Shown: positions 28,256 to 37,600 of the stretch, piece by piece | Position numbering within the stretch: position 1 is the first letter of the stretch | How the letters are laid out: each line of letters begins with the position of its first letter | Assembly (NCBI GenBank): GCA_016650045.1 | Contig: JAENWK010000004.1 | Location: 1-64,000, forward strand | Direction of reading: 5' to 3' | Origin: Eubacteriaceae bacterium | Lineage (GTDB): Bacteria; Bacillota; Clostridia; Eubacteriales; Eubacteriaceae | Length of the DNA: 64,000 bases | Position numbers and translations under genes: made by a program | The notes under the pieces: generated by a model | Database searches by the model: none | Told to the model about the DNA's origin: nothing | The model's input: only the letters and a program-made list of their open reading frames with translations

Positions 28256-28658
28256 ATGGAAACTTATTTCTGATCGTTAGTAGGTGCCCCAAAAGGGTAA
28301 ATAAATAAGAAGGAAAGTTTTGTGATGTAAGATGAGACAATACTTTTAAAATAGAATTTTTGATTTATATTATTAGTTTAAATGGCACCTGGAAACAGGT
28401 GCTTTAAATACTTAGAGCCAAAATAGTTGCTTACATGCATTTCTGAAAAACAAATGACTTCTTATTTGCCTATGTTTCTGATATAATCAAAGTCATGGGG
28501 TTTAAATCAAGTCGTTTTTTATAAACTCATGCAGCTGTCGAATAAAGCATTCGGATTAAACGCTGTCAAGTGTCAATGCCTGTGAAGAGATTGATATTAA
28601 GTATGTAAACGTTTCAATATAAGGATATCAGAAAATCGTGGAAAAGGAGAATGAGAAT
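28256..28658. promoter_or_regulatory. Intergenic leader of the nuclease-LRR cassette
   Basis: About 400 bp without a gene. It holds a GC-rich hairpin GCACCTG-GAAA-CAGGTGC at 28385-28402 with a GNRA-type loop. A likely extended -10 promoter, TGATATAAT (TATAAT at 28482-28487), is about 150 bp before the next gene, so the cassette has a long untranslated leader. Confidence 0.45.
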
Positions 28659-29453
28659 ATGGGAAGTAATGACAGTTTAACAACAAAGGTAACGCCTTTA
28701 GTCAATGGCATCAAAGAAGATAGTAATCGACTCACATACCTTTTAAATATGATGAGAGAGGGTTATGCAAATAATCGATGGAAAAATAAAGATATTGGAA
28801 CCATTCAGGCTATTTTTCATGAAGAATCTGAATTAAAAGCGAAAAGCCTCCCACCAACCACAGAACGCCTCATATGGCTGGTTGAGAACCTCAAACAAGC
28901 CATTGGAAATAAAGAACTTGATCCGGAAAGTAAGACTACAAAATTACGGAATGAACTTATTTCCGGGGAAAAAAGAACCATCCTGGAGGCGAAAAATAAC
29001 ATATTAACCTATGACGAAAGCAAAAATTTTCCTCATAAATGGTGGGTATTGGAAAGCAATTCCAAACCGGATTTGTTTATCCTTACAGACAAATACATTT
29101 TTGTGGGTGATACCAAACAAACGGAGGAGTCTTTAACCAAATCAACAAATTTAGATGAGAATCGGGTTCAGCTGGTTCGAGAAATTGAAGGCGCGATGAA
29201 ATATGAAAAATACAACTATATTGGTGGAAATCAAAGACAAGTGATTAGCTTTTATATTGTCAGTGAAAATTTTCTGGGTAGAAAAGGCAATCAGGAAGAT
29301 TTAACAAAAACCATGAATGGTGATGCGGTTATGTGGGACAACTCCCTCAAACATTTATCACATCAGAGTATTGAAGAAATTAAGGAAACCTATATTGGAT
29401 ACACGACCTGGGAAGATATTACTGAAACACTGGGTTTCATTTTTAGTAACTAA
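28659..29453 (+). CDS. PD-(D/E)XK nuclease-like protein, uncharacterised
   Basis: I do not recognise a named family. The ATG at 28659 has AAAAGGAG 9 nt upstream, better than the GTG at 28638, giving 264 residues. The segment WVLESNSKPDLFILTD is followed closely by YIFVGDTKQTEES. Together these show an E, a PD and a D-x-K spaced as in PD-(D/E)XK nuclease cores, with a helix containing Q and E (RVQLVREIEGA) after them. The N-terminal ~120 residues are helical and charged. No signal or membrane segment is seen. It lies 9 bp before an LRR gene under one promoter. Nuclease activity is an inference; a binding-only relative is possible. Confidence 0.65.
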   Translation: MGSNDSLTTKVTPLVNGIKEDSNRLTYLLNMMREGYANNRWKNKDIGTIQAIFHEESELKAKSLPPTTERLIWLVENLKQAIGNKELDPESKTTKLRNELISGEKRTILEAKNNILTYDESKNFPHKWWVLESNSKPDLFILTDKYIFVGDTKQTEESLTKSTNLDENRVQLVREIEGAMKYEKYNYIGGNQRQVISFYIVSENFLGRKGNQEDLTKTMNGDAVMWDNSLKHLSHQSIEEIKETYIGYTTWEDITETLGFIFSN

Positions 29454-29462
29454 AGGATGGCT

Positions 29463-30626
29463 ATGATGGAGAGCGCTTTGTCGAATACAAACAATCAAAT
29501 TAAATCATATGAGTTTTTTAACGGCGAAAATATCACTGAATTTAAAATTCCCGAGGGAGTTGAAGGGATTGGAAACGGAGCATTTAAAAACTGCACAAAA
29601 TTAACCAAAGTGACCATTCCCAAAAGTGTGAAATTTATTGGGGATGAGGCTTTTTATGGTTGTACAAACCTCTTGAAAGTAGTCATTCCCGAAGGCGTTG
29701 AAACGATTGGAGAAGGGACCTTTTCTCATTGCAAACGCCTGATGGATGTTAAAATGTCCCGGAATGTCAAGGGAATTGGTGATTATGCATTTTCAAAATG
29801 TACCAACCTAACCTATGTCACCCTTCCAAAAGGCCTTGAAACCATTGGAGATTATGCGTTTCACGATTGCTTGAGTTTAAATGACCTGGCTTTTCCAGAA
29901 AAAATGAAAGCCATTGGAAAGTCAGCGTTTTGGGGATGCACCAATCTTATGATGCTGACCATTCCCAAGGGGTTGGCAATCATTCAAAACTACGCGTTTT
30001 ATGGTTGTAAAAATATAAGACAGCTAGTCATTCCGGATGGTGTAAAAAAAATTGAAGATTATGCGTTTTGCGGATGTAAAAATATTAAGTCAATCAGCTT
30101 TCCACAAAGTATGGAACATATTGGCCGTGCTGCTTTTTTTGGCTGTGAAAATATAAAGGCTGTCAAGATTCCCGGAGGCGTAAAAAAAATTGGAAATTTA
30201 GCTTTTGCAGATTGCACTCACTTATCAAAGGTGAATATTCCGGACAGTGTGATGGAAATCGGAGATCAAATTTTCAAAGGATGTTTAAATCTGGTAAAGC
30301 CCTGGTCAAGGGAAGAAAATAACAGGGATTTTCAAAAAGAATTAGCCGTGCAATTGAATCCACAAGATGAAATCCCCAGGAAAAAATATCACATTCCACT
30401 CATGGAATATTTCTATTGGGACTTTGTCGTCGAAGCCAGGAATCAAGAAGAAGCCCTTGAAATTTTCAATGCGTTTGAGCAAAAATCAACCTATGAAGAA
30501 AAAGTATACGAAATTTCCAAAAAAAACACACAGATAGAATTAAAAAAGAATGCATACAATTGGGAAAGCATTTTGAATATTAAGGCCGCTGATTATAAAA
30601 ATACCGTGGTTTGTGAAGAAGAGTAA
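29463..30626 (+). CDS. Cytoplasmic BspA-type leucine-rich repeat protein with extra C-terminal domain
   Basis: About 387 residues. Eleven consecutive 23-residue LRR_5 units run from about residue 20 to 275, each of the form xLxxVxIPxGVxxIGxxAFxxC; nearly every unit ends in Cys. The remaining ~100 residues form a separate domain (YFYWDFVVEARNQEEALEIF) with no repeats. Unlike most BspA proteins it has no signal peptide, anchor or cell-wall motif, so it should be intracellular and bind a protein partner. The ATG at 29463 or 29466 fits the AAAGG site; 29457 is too close to it. It is paired with the nuclease-like gene just upstream. Confidence 0.75.
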   Translation: MMESALSNTNNQIKSYEFFNGENITEFKIPEGVEGIGNGAFKNCTKLTKVTIPKSVKFIGDEAFYGCTNLLKVVIPEGVETIGEGTFSHCKRLMDVKMSRNVKGIGDYAFSKCTNLTYVTLPKGLETIGDYAFHDCLSLNDLAFPEKMKAIGKSAFWGCTNLMMLTIPKGLAIIQNYAFYGCKNIRQLVIPDGVKKIEDYAFCGCKNIKSISFPQSMEHIGRAAFFGCENIKAVKIPGGVKKIGNLAFADCTHLSKVNIPDSVMEIGDQIFKGCLNLVKPWSREENNRDFQKELAVQLNPQDEIPRKKYHIPLMEYFYWDFVVEARNQEEALEIFNAFEQKSTYEEKVYEISKKNTQIELKKNAYNWESILNIKAADYKNTVVCEEE

Positions 30627-30660
30627 AAAGAAGTTAAATCCTTTAAATTATAGCACTTAT

Positions 30661-30688
30661 CTTTACAGCAGACTTGTCAGGTGTAAAG
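30661..30688 (+). promoter_or_regulatory. Probable NiaR operator
   Basis: An imperfect palindrome: CTTTACAGCAGAC, two bases, then GTCAGGTGTAAAG, with 11 of 13 positions symmetric. It covers the -35 box of the nad operon, whose last gene encodes NiaR. Autoregulation by nicotinate-bound NiaR is the expected logic. Confidence 0.65.
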
Positions 30689-30702
30689 ATAAGTGCTATA
30701 AT
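30674..30702 (+). promoter_or_regulatory. Promoter of nadA-nadB-nadC-niaR
   Basis: TTGTCA (30674-30679), a 17-bp spacer and TATAAT (30697-30702). The -35 box is in the centre of the putative operator. Confidence 0.8.
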
Positions 30703-30744
30703 TCTATCTAACATTCCTTTATAAAAAGATGGAGGTAGAACGAA

Positions 30745-31653
30745 ATGGAAGAGTTATCAAATAAAATCAAAAAACTTAAAAAGCAAAAAGATGCGGTTAT
30801 TTTAGCCCACTATTATGTTAATGATGAGGTTCAGGCAATTGCTGATTATGTTGGTGATTCCTATTACCTCAGTAAAATCGCAGTATCTGTTCCCGAAAAG
30901 GTTATTATATTTTGCGGTGTTACCTTTATGGGAGAAAGTGCGAAAATTCTCAGTCCTCAAAAAACCGTTATTATGCCGGATTTGTTAGCGGACTGTCCCA
31001 TGGCTCATATGGCTTCAGCTGAAAAAATTGAAGCGGTCAGAGGAAAATATGAAGATTTGGCAGTGGTATGCTATATTAATTCAACGGCTGAAATCAAAAC
31101 GCATGTGGATGTTTGCGTGACTTCATCGAATGCAATAAAGATTATAAAGGCATTGCCTCAAAAAAACATTTATTTTGTACCTGATGAAAATTTGGGAAAA
31201 TATATTGCCAGGCAAGTGCCCGAAAAGAATTTCATTTTTAATGATGGGTTTTGTCACGTCCATGATGAAATCATGACGGATGAGGTAGAGGACGCCTTAG
31301 CTGCTCATCCAAATGCAAAAATCCTGGTGCATCCAGAATGTACATTGGAGGTCATTGATTTAGCAGACTACGTCGGAAGTACTTCTGGAATCATTGAGTA
31401 TGCGACAACCAGTGATGCAGAAGAATTTATTATTGGTACAGAAGTTGGCATTCTGTATCAGCTGAAACAAAAAAATCCCAATAAGAAATTTTACACCGTA
31501 AATTCGAATCAAGTCTGCCCTAATATGAAGAGAATAACACTTCCAAAAGTTGGGTTTGCACTTGAAAATATGATCAATCAAATAGAAATTGATGAATCAA
31601 CTCGAGTTAAAGCGGTAAAATCACTTGAAAAAATGCTTGAGCTTTCGAAGTAA
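30745..31653 (+). CDS. nadA: Quinolinate synthase
   Basis: Condenses iminoaspartate with dihydroxyacetone phosphate to quinolinate using a [4Fe-4S] cluster. 302 residues, the short type. The cluster cysteines are Cys84 (LADCPMA), Cys170 (FNDGFCHVHD) and Cys258 (NQVCPNMKRI). Other motifs are ILAHYYVNDEVQ, CGVTFMGESAKIL and HPECTLEV. A GGAGGT site precedes the ATG. It is the first gene of the NAD operon. Confidence 0.96.
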   Translation: MEELSNKIKKLKKQKDAVILAHYYVNDEVQAIADYVGDSYYLSKIAVSVPEKVIIFCGVTFMGESAKILSPQKTVIMPDLLADCPMAHMASAEKIEAVRGKYEDLAVVCYINSTAEIKTHVDVCVTSSNAIKIIKALPQKNIYFVPDENLGKYIARQVPEKNFIFNDGFCHVHDEIMTDEVEDALAAHPNAKILVHPECTLEVIDLADYVGSTSGIIEYATTSDAEEFIIGTEVGILYQLKQKNPNKKFYTVNSNQVCPNMKRITLPKVGFALENMINQIEIDESTRVKAVKSLEKMLELSK

Positions 31654-31667
31654 ATGGGGATGATGAA

Positions 31668-32951
31668 ATGAACAGCAAAACAGACATTATTGTAGTTGGG
31701 ACCGGAGTGGCAGGTCTGTTTAATGTTTTGAATTTACCAAGGAATAAAAGAATACTCATGATTACAAAAGCTGGGGTGGATGCCAGTGATTCTTTTCTGG
31801 CCCAGGGTGGTATTTGTGTTCTGAGGGATGAAAATGATTATGATAGTTTTTTTGAAGATACCATGAAAGCCGGACATTATGAAAATGATAAGGCCTCGGT
31901 TGATGTGATGATACGCACATCACCTGAGATTATCCAGAATCTGATTTCATTTGGCGTTGACTTTGAAAAGAAAAATGGCCAATTCGTCTATACCAGGGAA
32001 GGCGCTCATTCCAAAGCCAGAATACTATACCACCAGGATTTAACCGGCAAAGAAATTACAAGCAAACTCCTTGCAGAAGTGAAAAAGAGAAATAACATAC
32101 GAATTCTTGAGTATACTACCATGGTGGATCTGATTTGTGAAAATAATATTTGCTCAGGAGTTGTGATTTCAAATGAAGACAACGAAATAAGTCTGCTGAA
32201 ATCGGATTATGTGGTTTTAGCCACCGGTGGCCTAGGCGGATTATTTGATAACTCTACGAATTTACAGCATTTAACAGGTGATGCTATTGCCATTGCGATG
32301 AAGCACCATATTGAATTAGAGAATATCAGTTATATTCAAATTCACCCCACAACATTGTATTCAAAGAAAAAAGGGCGAAGATTTCTCATTTCTGAATCGG
32401 TACGGGGTGAAGGAGCAGTTCTTTACAATCAAAATATGGAACGCTTTGTGGATGAGCTTCTGCCAAGAGATGTTCTTACTAAGGCAATAAATGAGCAGAT
32501 GGAAAAGGATGGAAGCAAGTATGTCTGGCTTTGCATGAAGGAAATGGGTGCCGAGGTTATCAGAAAAAGATTCCCAAATATCTATCATCGCTGTCTGGAT
32601 GAAGGTTATGATGTGACCAGGGAGTGCATACCGGTAACACCTGCCCAGCATTATTTTATGGGTGGGATTAAGGTAAATCTGGATAGTAAAACGACAATGG
32701 AGCATTTATACGCCATTGGCGAGATTAGCTGCAATCGGGTTCATGGTGCTAATCGGCTGGCAAGTAATTCGCTTCTGGAAAGTCTTGTATTTGCAAAGCG
32801 TGCGGCAACCCATATCGTCAAAAATTATGAATCCTTGGGATTTAGAAAGTCCCTGGTGGATCTCAATGATTTCAGAGATTTAGAACAATTGCGCTTGGAT
32901 TATAAAAAAATAATTTTAGATGAAATAGAAAGGAGTAGTGCTATTGAATGA
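31668..32951 (+). CDS. nadB: L-aspartate oxidase
   Basis: FAD enzyme that makes iminoaspartate for NadA. 427 residues, short compared with the ~530 of E. coli NadB because the C-terminal helical part is reduced. FAD fold IIVVGTGVAGLFNVLNLP at the N-terminus; SFLAQGGICV, TREGAHSKARILYHQDLTGKE, VLATGGLGGLF and GEISCNRVHGANRLASNSLLE are diagnostic. In an anaerobe the electron acceptor is probably fumarate rather than oxygen. It ends inside the start of nadC. Confidence 0.94.
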   Translation: MNSKTDIIVVGTGVAGLFNVLNLPRNKRILMITKAGVDASDSFLAQGGICVLRDENDYDSFFEDTMKAGHYENDKASVDVMIRTSPEIIQNLISFGVDFEKKNGQFVYTREGAHSKARILYHQDLTGKEITSKLLAEVKKRNNIRILEYTTMVDLICENNICSGVVISNEDNEISLLKSDYVVLATGGLGGLFDNSTNLQHLTGDAIAIAMKHHIELENISYIQIHPTTLYSKKKGRRFLISESVRGEGAVLYNQNMERFVDELLPRDVLTKAINEQMEKDGSKYVWLCMKEMGAEVIRKRFPNIYHRCLDEGYDVTRECIPVTPAQHYFMGGIKVNLDSKTTMEHLYAIGEISCNRVHGANRLASNSLLESLVFAKRAATHIVKNYESLGFRKSLVDLNDFRDLEQLRLDYKKIILDEIERSSAIE

Positions 32952-33798
32952 TTTTACAACGATGAAACTAAATATGGATCAATTAATACTGCAGGCGTTA
33001 AGGGAGGACATTACCAGCGAAGATATCACAACCAATTCTGTGATCCGCGAGGCTACCAAAGGGCAAGTCCAGCTGTTGTGTAAGGAAGACGGAGTCATTG
33101 CGGGATTAGAGGTGTTTAGACGGGTATTTGAATTATTAGACCCTGAATGCGACATGAAGACGACCTTTAAAGATGGCGATATGGTTAAGAAAAACGATGT
33201 CCTGGCTGTTATCACAGGGGATGTGCGAGCCCTTCTTTCCGGTGAAAGAACGGCATTAAACTACTTACAGAGAATGAGTGGTATCGCCACCTATACCCAA
33301 AAGCTTGCTGAATTTCTCATAGGAACGAAAACAAAATTGTTGGATACCCGAAAAACCACGCCAAACATGCGGATTTTTGAAAAGTATGCCGTTAAAGTCG
33401 GTGGCGGAACTAATCACCGATTCAATCTATCTGATGGAATTTTAATCAAAGACAACCATATCAGTGCTGCTGGGGGTGTGGCCCAGGCAATCAACGGAGC
33501 AAGGGAATATGCCCCATTTGTAAGAAAGATCGAGGTGGAGGTTGAAAATCTGGATATGTTAAAAGAAGCCTTAGATGCTGGGGCCGATATTATCATGCTT
33601 GATAATATGGATATTGACACCATGAGACAAGCTGTTGAGATTATTGATGGTAGGGCTCAAAGCGAATGCTCAGGAAATATAACTGAAAAAAGACTGGCTG
33701 ATATTGCGAAAATTGGTGTGGATTTTGTGTCCTGTGGTGCTTTGACCCATTCATCGCCAATTCTGGATTTATCCATGAAAAATCTTCAAATACTATGA
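32944..33798 (+). CDS. nadC: Nicotinate-nucleotide pyrophosphorylase (carboxylating)
   Basis: Turns quinolinate and PRPP into nicotinate mononucleotide. About 284 residues with REDITSEDITT, LSGERTALNYLQRMSGIAT, LDTRKTTPNMR, KYAVKVGGGTNHRFNL and IMLDNM. TTG 32944 has AAAGGAG 8 nt upstream and overlaps the nadB stop; the GTG at 32938 is too close to the site. Confidence 0.95.
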   Translation: MNDFTTMKLNMDQLILQALREDITSEDITTNSVIREATKGQVQLLCKEDGVIAGLEVFRRVFELLDPECDMKTTFKDGDMVKKNDVLAVITGDVRALLSGERTALNYLQRMSGIATYTQKLAEFLIGTKTKLLDTRKTTPNMRIFEKYAVKVGGGTNHRFNLSDGILIKDNHISAAGGVAQAINGAREYAPFVRKIEVEVENLDMLKEALDAGADIIMLDNMDIDTMRQAVEIIDGRAQSECSGNITEKRLADIAKIGVDFVSCGALTHSSPILDLSMKNLQIL

Positions 33799-33827
33799 AA
33801 AGGTTGATTTATTAGGTGGTGTAAGAA

Positions 33828-34331
33828 ATGAATAGAGAAAAAAGATTAGACGATATCATCAATAAACTGAGAGTTTCCAAAGATCCTATTTCCGGTAGTG
33901 CCCTGGCCAGTGCTTGTAAAGTGAGTCGCCAGATTATTGTTCAGGATATTGCTTTACTCAAAGCCTCTAACTTCAATATAATATCGACGAACAAAGGTTA
34001 TCTTTTAATGGACCCTCCGGGGAAACAAAAGATATTTAAAGTTTTTCACACTGCCGATCAGATAGCAGACGAATTGCACACGATTGTTGAGGCAGGTGGT
34101 CGGGTCAATGATGTTTTCGTCATTCATGAAGTTTATGGGGAAATAAAAGTTCTGCTTTCTCTGGGTTCGAGAAGAGATGTGGATGAGTTTGTTATTAGTT
34201 TGACTGAGGGTAAAATCAGCCCTTTGATGAAGTTAACGGACGAATATCATTTTCACACCGTGGAAGCTTCATCGGAACACATTTTGAGTGTTATCGAACA
34301 AAATTTACGAGAAAAAAAATATTTGGTCTAG
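33828..34331 (+). CDS. niaR: NiaR-type transcriptional repressor of NAD synthesis
   Basis: 167 residues: an N-terminal HTH_11 domain (GSALASACKVSRQIIVQDIALLKA) and a 3H domain with its three conserved histidines (VFHTADQIADEL, VIHEVYGEI, YHFHTVE). NiaR binds niacin and represses nad genes in Firmicutes. It is last in nadABC-niaR, so it probably controls its own operon through the palindrome at 30661. Confidence 0.93.
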   Translation: MNREKRLDDIINKLRVSKDPISGSALASACKVSRQIIVQDIALLKASNFNIISTNKGYLLMDPPGKQKIFKVFHTADQIADELHTIVEAGGRVNDVFVIHEVYGEIKVLLSLGSRRDVDEFVISLTEGKISPLMKLTDEYHFHTVEASSEHILSVIEQNLREKKYLV

Positions 34332-34383
34332 TCCGAAATTAAATAAAACATAGTTTGAATATCTTTTGCTAAAGCAATACAAA

Positions 34384-34434
34384 AAGCCGGTTTATTTAGA
34401 GTAACTTTTCGAGTTGCAAATAATAGACCGGCTT
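34384..34434 (+). terminator. Terminator after niaR
   Basis: Arms AAGCCGGTTTATT and AATAGACCGGCTT (one G-U pair) around a 25-nt loop, then AAATTTTT. It closes the NAD operon. Confidence 0.75.
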
Positions 34435-34644
34435 AAATTTTTGGAAAAGAGTTGAAGAGCATGCACAATCATAGTAAAAAAGCAATTTGGAGTTTAGAAT
34501 TTAAGATTAAGGGTACGTAAATAAGGTATGGAAAAATGGTATGGAAAAATGGTATGAAAAAGAAGTTGGTTCCCAAAAAAATCACCTTGATTTACCGATA
34601 CCTGAACTGACTTGAAATTATATGATGAAAGGATGATCAGACTA

Positions 34645-37600
34645 ATGGACCCTTATCTAAGACTATTAATTGGAGGAGTGGTGTTAATTACATACATTCT
34701 TGTGGTTTTACGGATTATTTTACTAAAATTTGACAGTTCCGATAAATTGGGTCGAGGGGGAGTCTCGGTATCAAGTGAAGAACTTGAAAGAGATGAAAAA
34801 AAGACGCTCATCAGCGGTTTTCTCAATAATAAAAGAAAATTTTCGCATTGGCCTGTTTCCAGAATGGATGAAAACTATAAATATATTCTTAAGGTTTATA
34901 AGGAGCTCAATCTAGATATTCAAAAAAAATATGCTGTTCCGCCTGCTTCAGAGTGGTTGTTGGATAACTTTTATATTATAAATGAAGAGGTCCAAGTCAT
35001 TAATCGGGATTTAGATAAAAGAAGTTACCTTAAATTACCAATTTTAAAATCGGGCGATTCAAAGGGGCATACCCGAATATATGCTCTGGCACTAGACCTT
35101 GTGGATCAAACCAATGGTCAAATTGATGAAATTAAATTTTTGGAATATCTGAAGACCTATCAATCACATGATGTGCTTGTTGAACGGGAAATAATAGCCA
35201 TTCCGATGATGCTGAAACTTGCCCTGATTGAAACAATTAAGCATCATTGCGAAGATATCCAAAGCATGCAAATAGAGTGGCATAAAGCAGACAAAATTTT
35301 TGATGAGTGGCTTGGAATTGAAGATCTGGATATAAAAGGCATTACTAAGTTACTACGAGATAACTTGAAAGCTATTGATGAAGTTAATCCGTATTTTATC
35401 GATCATTTTTTCTATCATTTAAGAAGATCTGGACGCAGCTATGCCGGGGTTTTACGAGCAATGGATGAAAATCTTGATAAAATAGGATTGACCACTGAGA
35501 AAATCACCCAAAATGAACATAATTCCCAGTCAATAAAGACGGTGGCCATGAGTAATTGCATTACCAGTTTGCATTTTTTTTCAACATTGAATTGGTCAGA
35601 TATTTTTGACTCCATCAGTTTTGTAGAACAAATTTTAAAAAAAGACCCAGATAAAACCTATACGGGGATGGATTCTCCGACACGGAGTTATTATAAAAAC
35701 AGCGTTGAAAAATTGGCTTTAAAATATGGAGTATCTGAGCTTAAAATTGCCAATATCGCCATTGAACTTGCCTCCGATGCCTATAAAAGCTGTGATGAAA
35801 AATACACTTCTCAGGTAAAGATTCAAAGAACCTGGCATGTTGGATATTATTTAGTAGAAAAGGGAATTAAATTTATTGAAATAAAATTAGGAAAGATTGA
35901 AAAGTTTCCACTGAAAGAAAAAAGCGGAAGCATTACAAAATATGGGATTCTTTATATTGGTTCTGTTAGTCTGTTGACCATGGTTCTTATCGGAATAGCA
36001 ATACAGTACTCAATTCTATCCATAACATCTAATGTATTTCTTTTTTCCTTATTAATAGTCATTGGTGTGCTTATCCCTTCCTCAGAAATTGCTGTAAAAA
36101 TTGTGAATTTTATTATATGTCGTACTTTAAAGCCAACTTTTTTTCCAAAACTTGAGTTGACAGAGGGCATACCCGAAAGATTAAGTACCATTGTTGCCAT
36201 ACCAACATTGATATCAGATGAAAATCGCATTAACGAACTTTTAGAGAAACTTGAAAATCATTATTTGTCCAACAGGGAAGAAAATCTATATTTTGCTTTA
36301 ATCGGAGCATTCAGAGATTCGGATAAAAGTGAAATGGAAGATGATGATCAGATTATTGAAAAAACATTGTCAGGAATAAAAGAATTGAATGAAAAATATG
36401 CAAAAGGGTCCAAGGATAAATTTTATTTTTTTCATCGGTGCAGACAGTTTAACAAAAAAAATAATAAATGGATTGGTTGGGAAAGAAAGAGAGGGGCAAT
36501 CATTGAATTTAATGACTTGGTTCTGGGCGCCTCGGATACTAGTTTTGCCTATTCATCCTGTGAAGAACCACCTTTTTCCAATGTAAAATACATTATCACA
36601 TTGGATAGTGATACCATTCTTCCAATAGGCATGGCAAAAAAAATGATTGGTACCATGGCTCACCCTTTAAACAGACCTGTCATTGATGCCGTAAAGGGCA
36701 TTGTCATTGAGGGGTATGGTTTGATGCAGCCTAAAATCGAAGTGGATAATGAAAGTTCCAATAAGACTCACTTTTCACGGATTTTTACAGGGCAAGAGGG
36801 AATAGATCCCTATGTCTTTGCAATCTCCAATGTTTATCAGGATCTTTTCGGTGAAGGCATTTATACCGGCAAGGGCATCTATGACCTAAGAATATTTCAA
36901 AATGCAATGAAAGATGTTTTTCCGGATGATACGGTTTTAAGTCATGACCTGCTGGAAGGCTCCTATGTCAGAACAGGTCTGGTCACAGATATTAAATTAA
37001 TCGACTCATATCCGTTAAGGTATCATTCATTGGCATCAAGAATGCAGCGCTGGGTTAGAGGTGATTGGCAGTTAATTAAACTTTTGTATGGAAAAATTTA
37101 CAATCGCGGTGGGGTTAAAATAAAAAATCCGCTTTCGTTCCTATCGCGATGGAAGATTTTCGATAACCTGAGAAGAAGCCTAATGGCTCCGGCTCTCCTG
37201 GTTTTGGCATTCCTAAGTTTTAGTATTTTGCCTGGAAGCCTTTACTTTTGGCTGGGATTCTTTCTTGTTAGCCTGGCATTCCCACTGATTATGGGTGTGA
37301 TTGGACAGTTGAACTTCTATCAATTTGGATATAACAGAATTAAAAATTATACGCCAACCATGCAGGGTTTAAAAGCCTTATTGATGCAGTTTTTGCTGAC
37401 CTTGATTTTTTTGCCATTTCAGGCTTGGCTGATGACAAAAGCAATCACGGTTACATTGGTTCGGGTTTTTATAACGAAGAAAAATCTATTAGAATGGGTT
37501 ACTTCGGATGATGTTGAAAAATCCCAGAAAAATGATCTGAGAAGTTATTTAAAAAGTATGAAAGCTTCTTTATTGCTATCGCCAATCATTTTTTTATTGG

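Larger units (their letters stand above)
30646..30703. repeat. 22-bp perfect inverted repeat before nadA
   Basis: The left arm runs from 30646 to 30667 and the right arm from 30682 to 30703, exact reverse complements around a 14-nt centre. The right arm contains the nadA -10 box, and a mirrored TATAAT lies on the minus strand in the left arm. It may double as a terminator for the LRR gene. Confidence 0.85.

Noticed and set aside
34541-34561. Short GGTATGGAAAAAT repeats before the glucan synthase
   Set aside because: A two- to three-fold 13-14-bp repeat in an AT-rich leader; too small and too simple to interpret.
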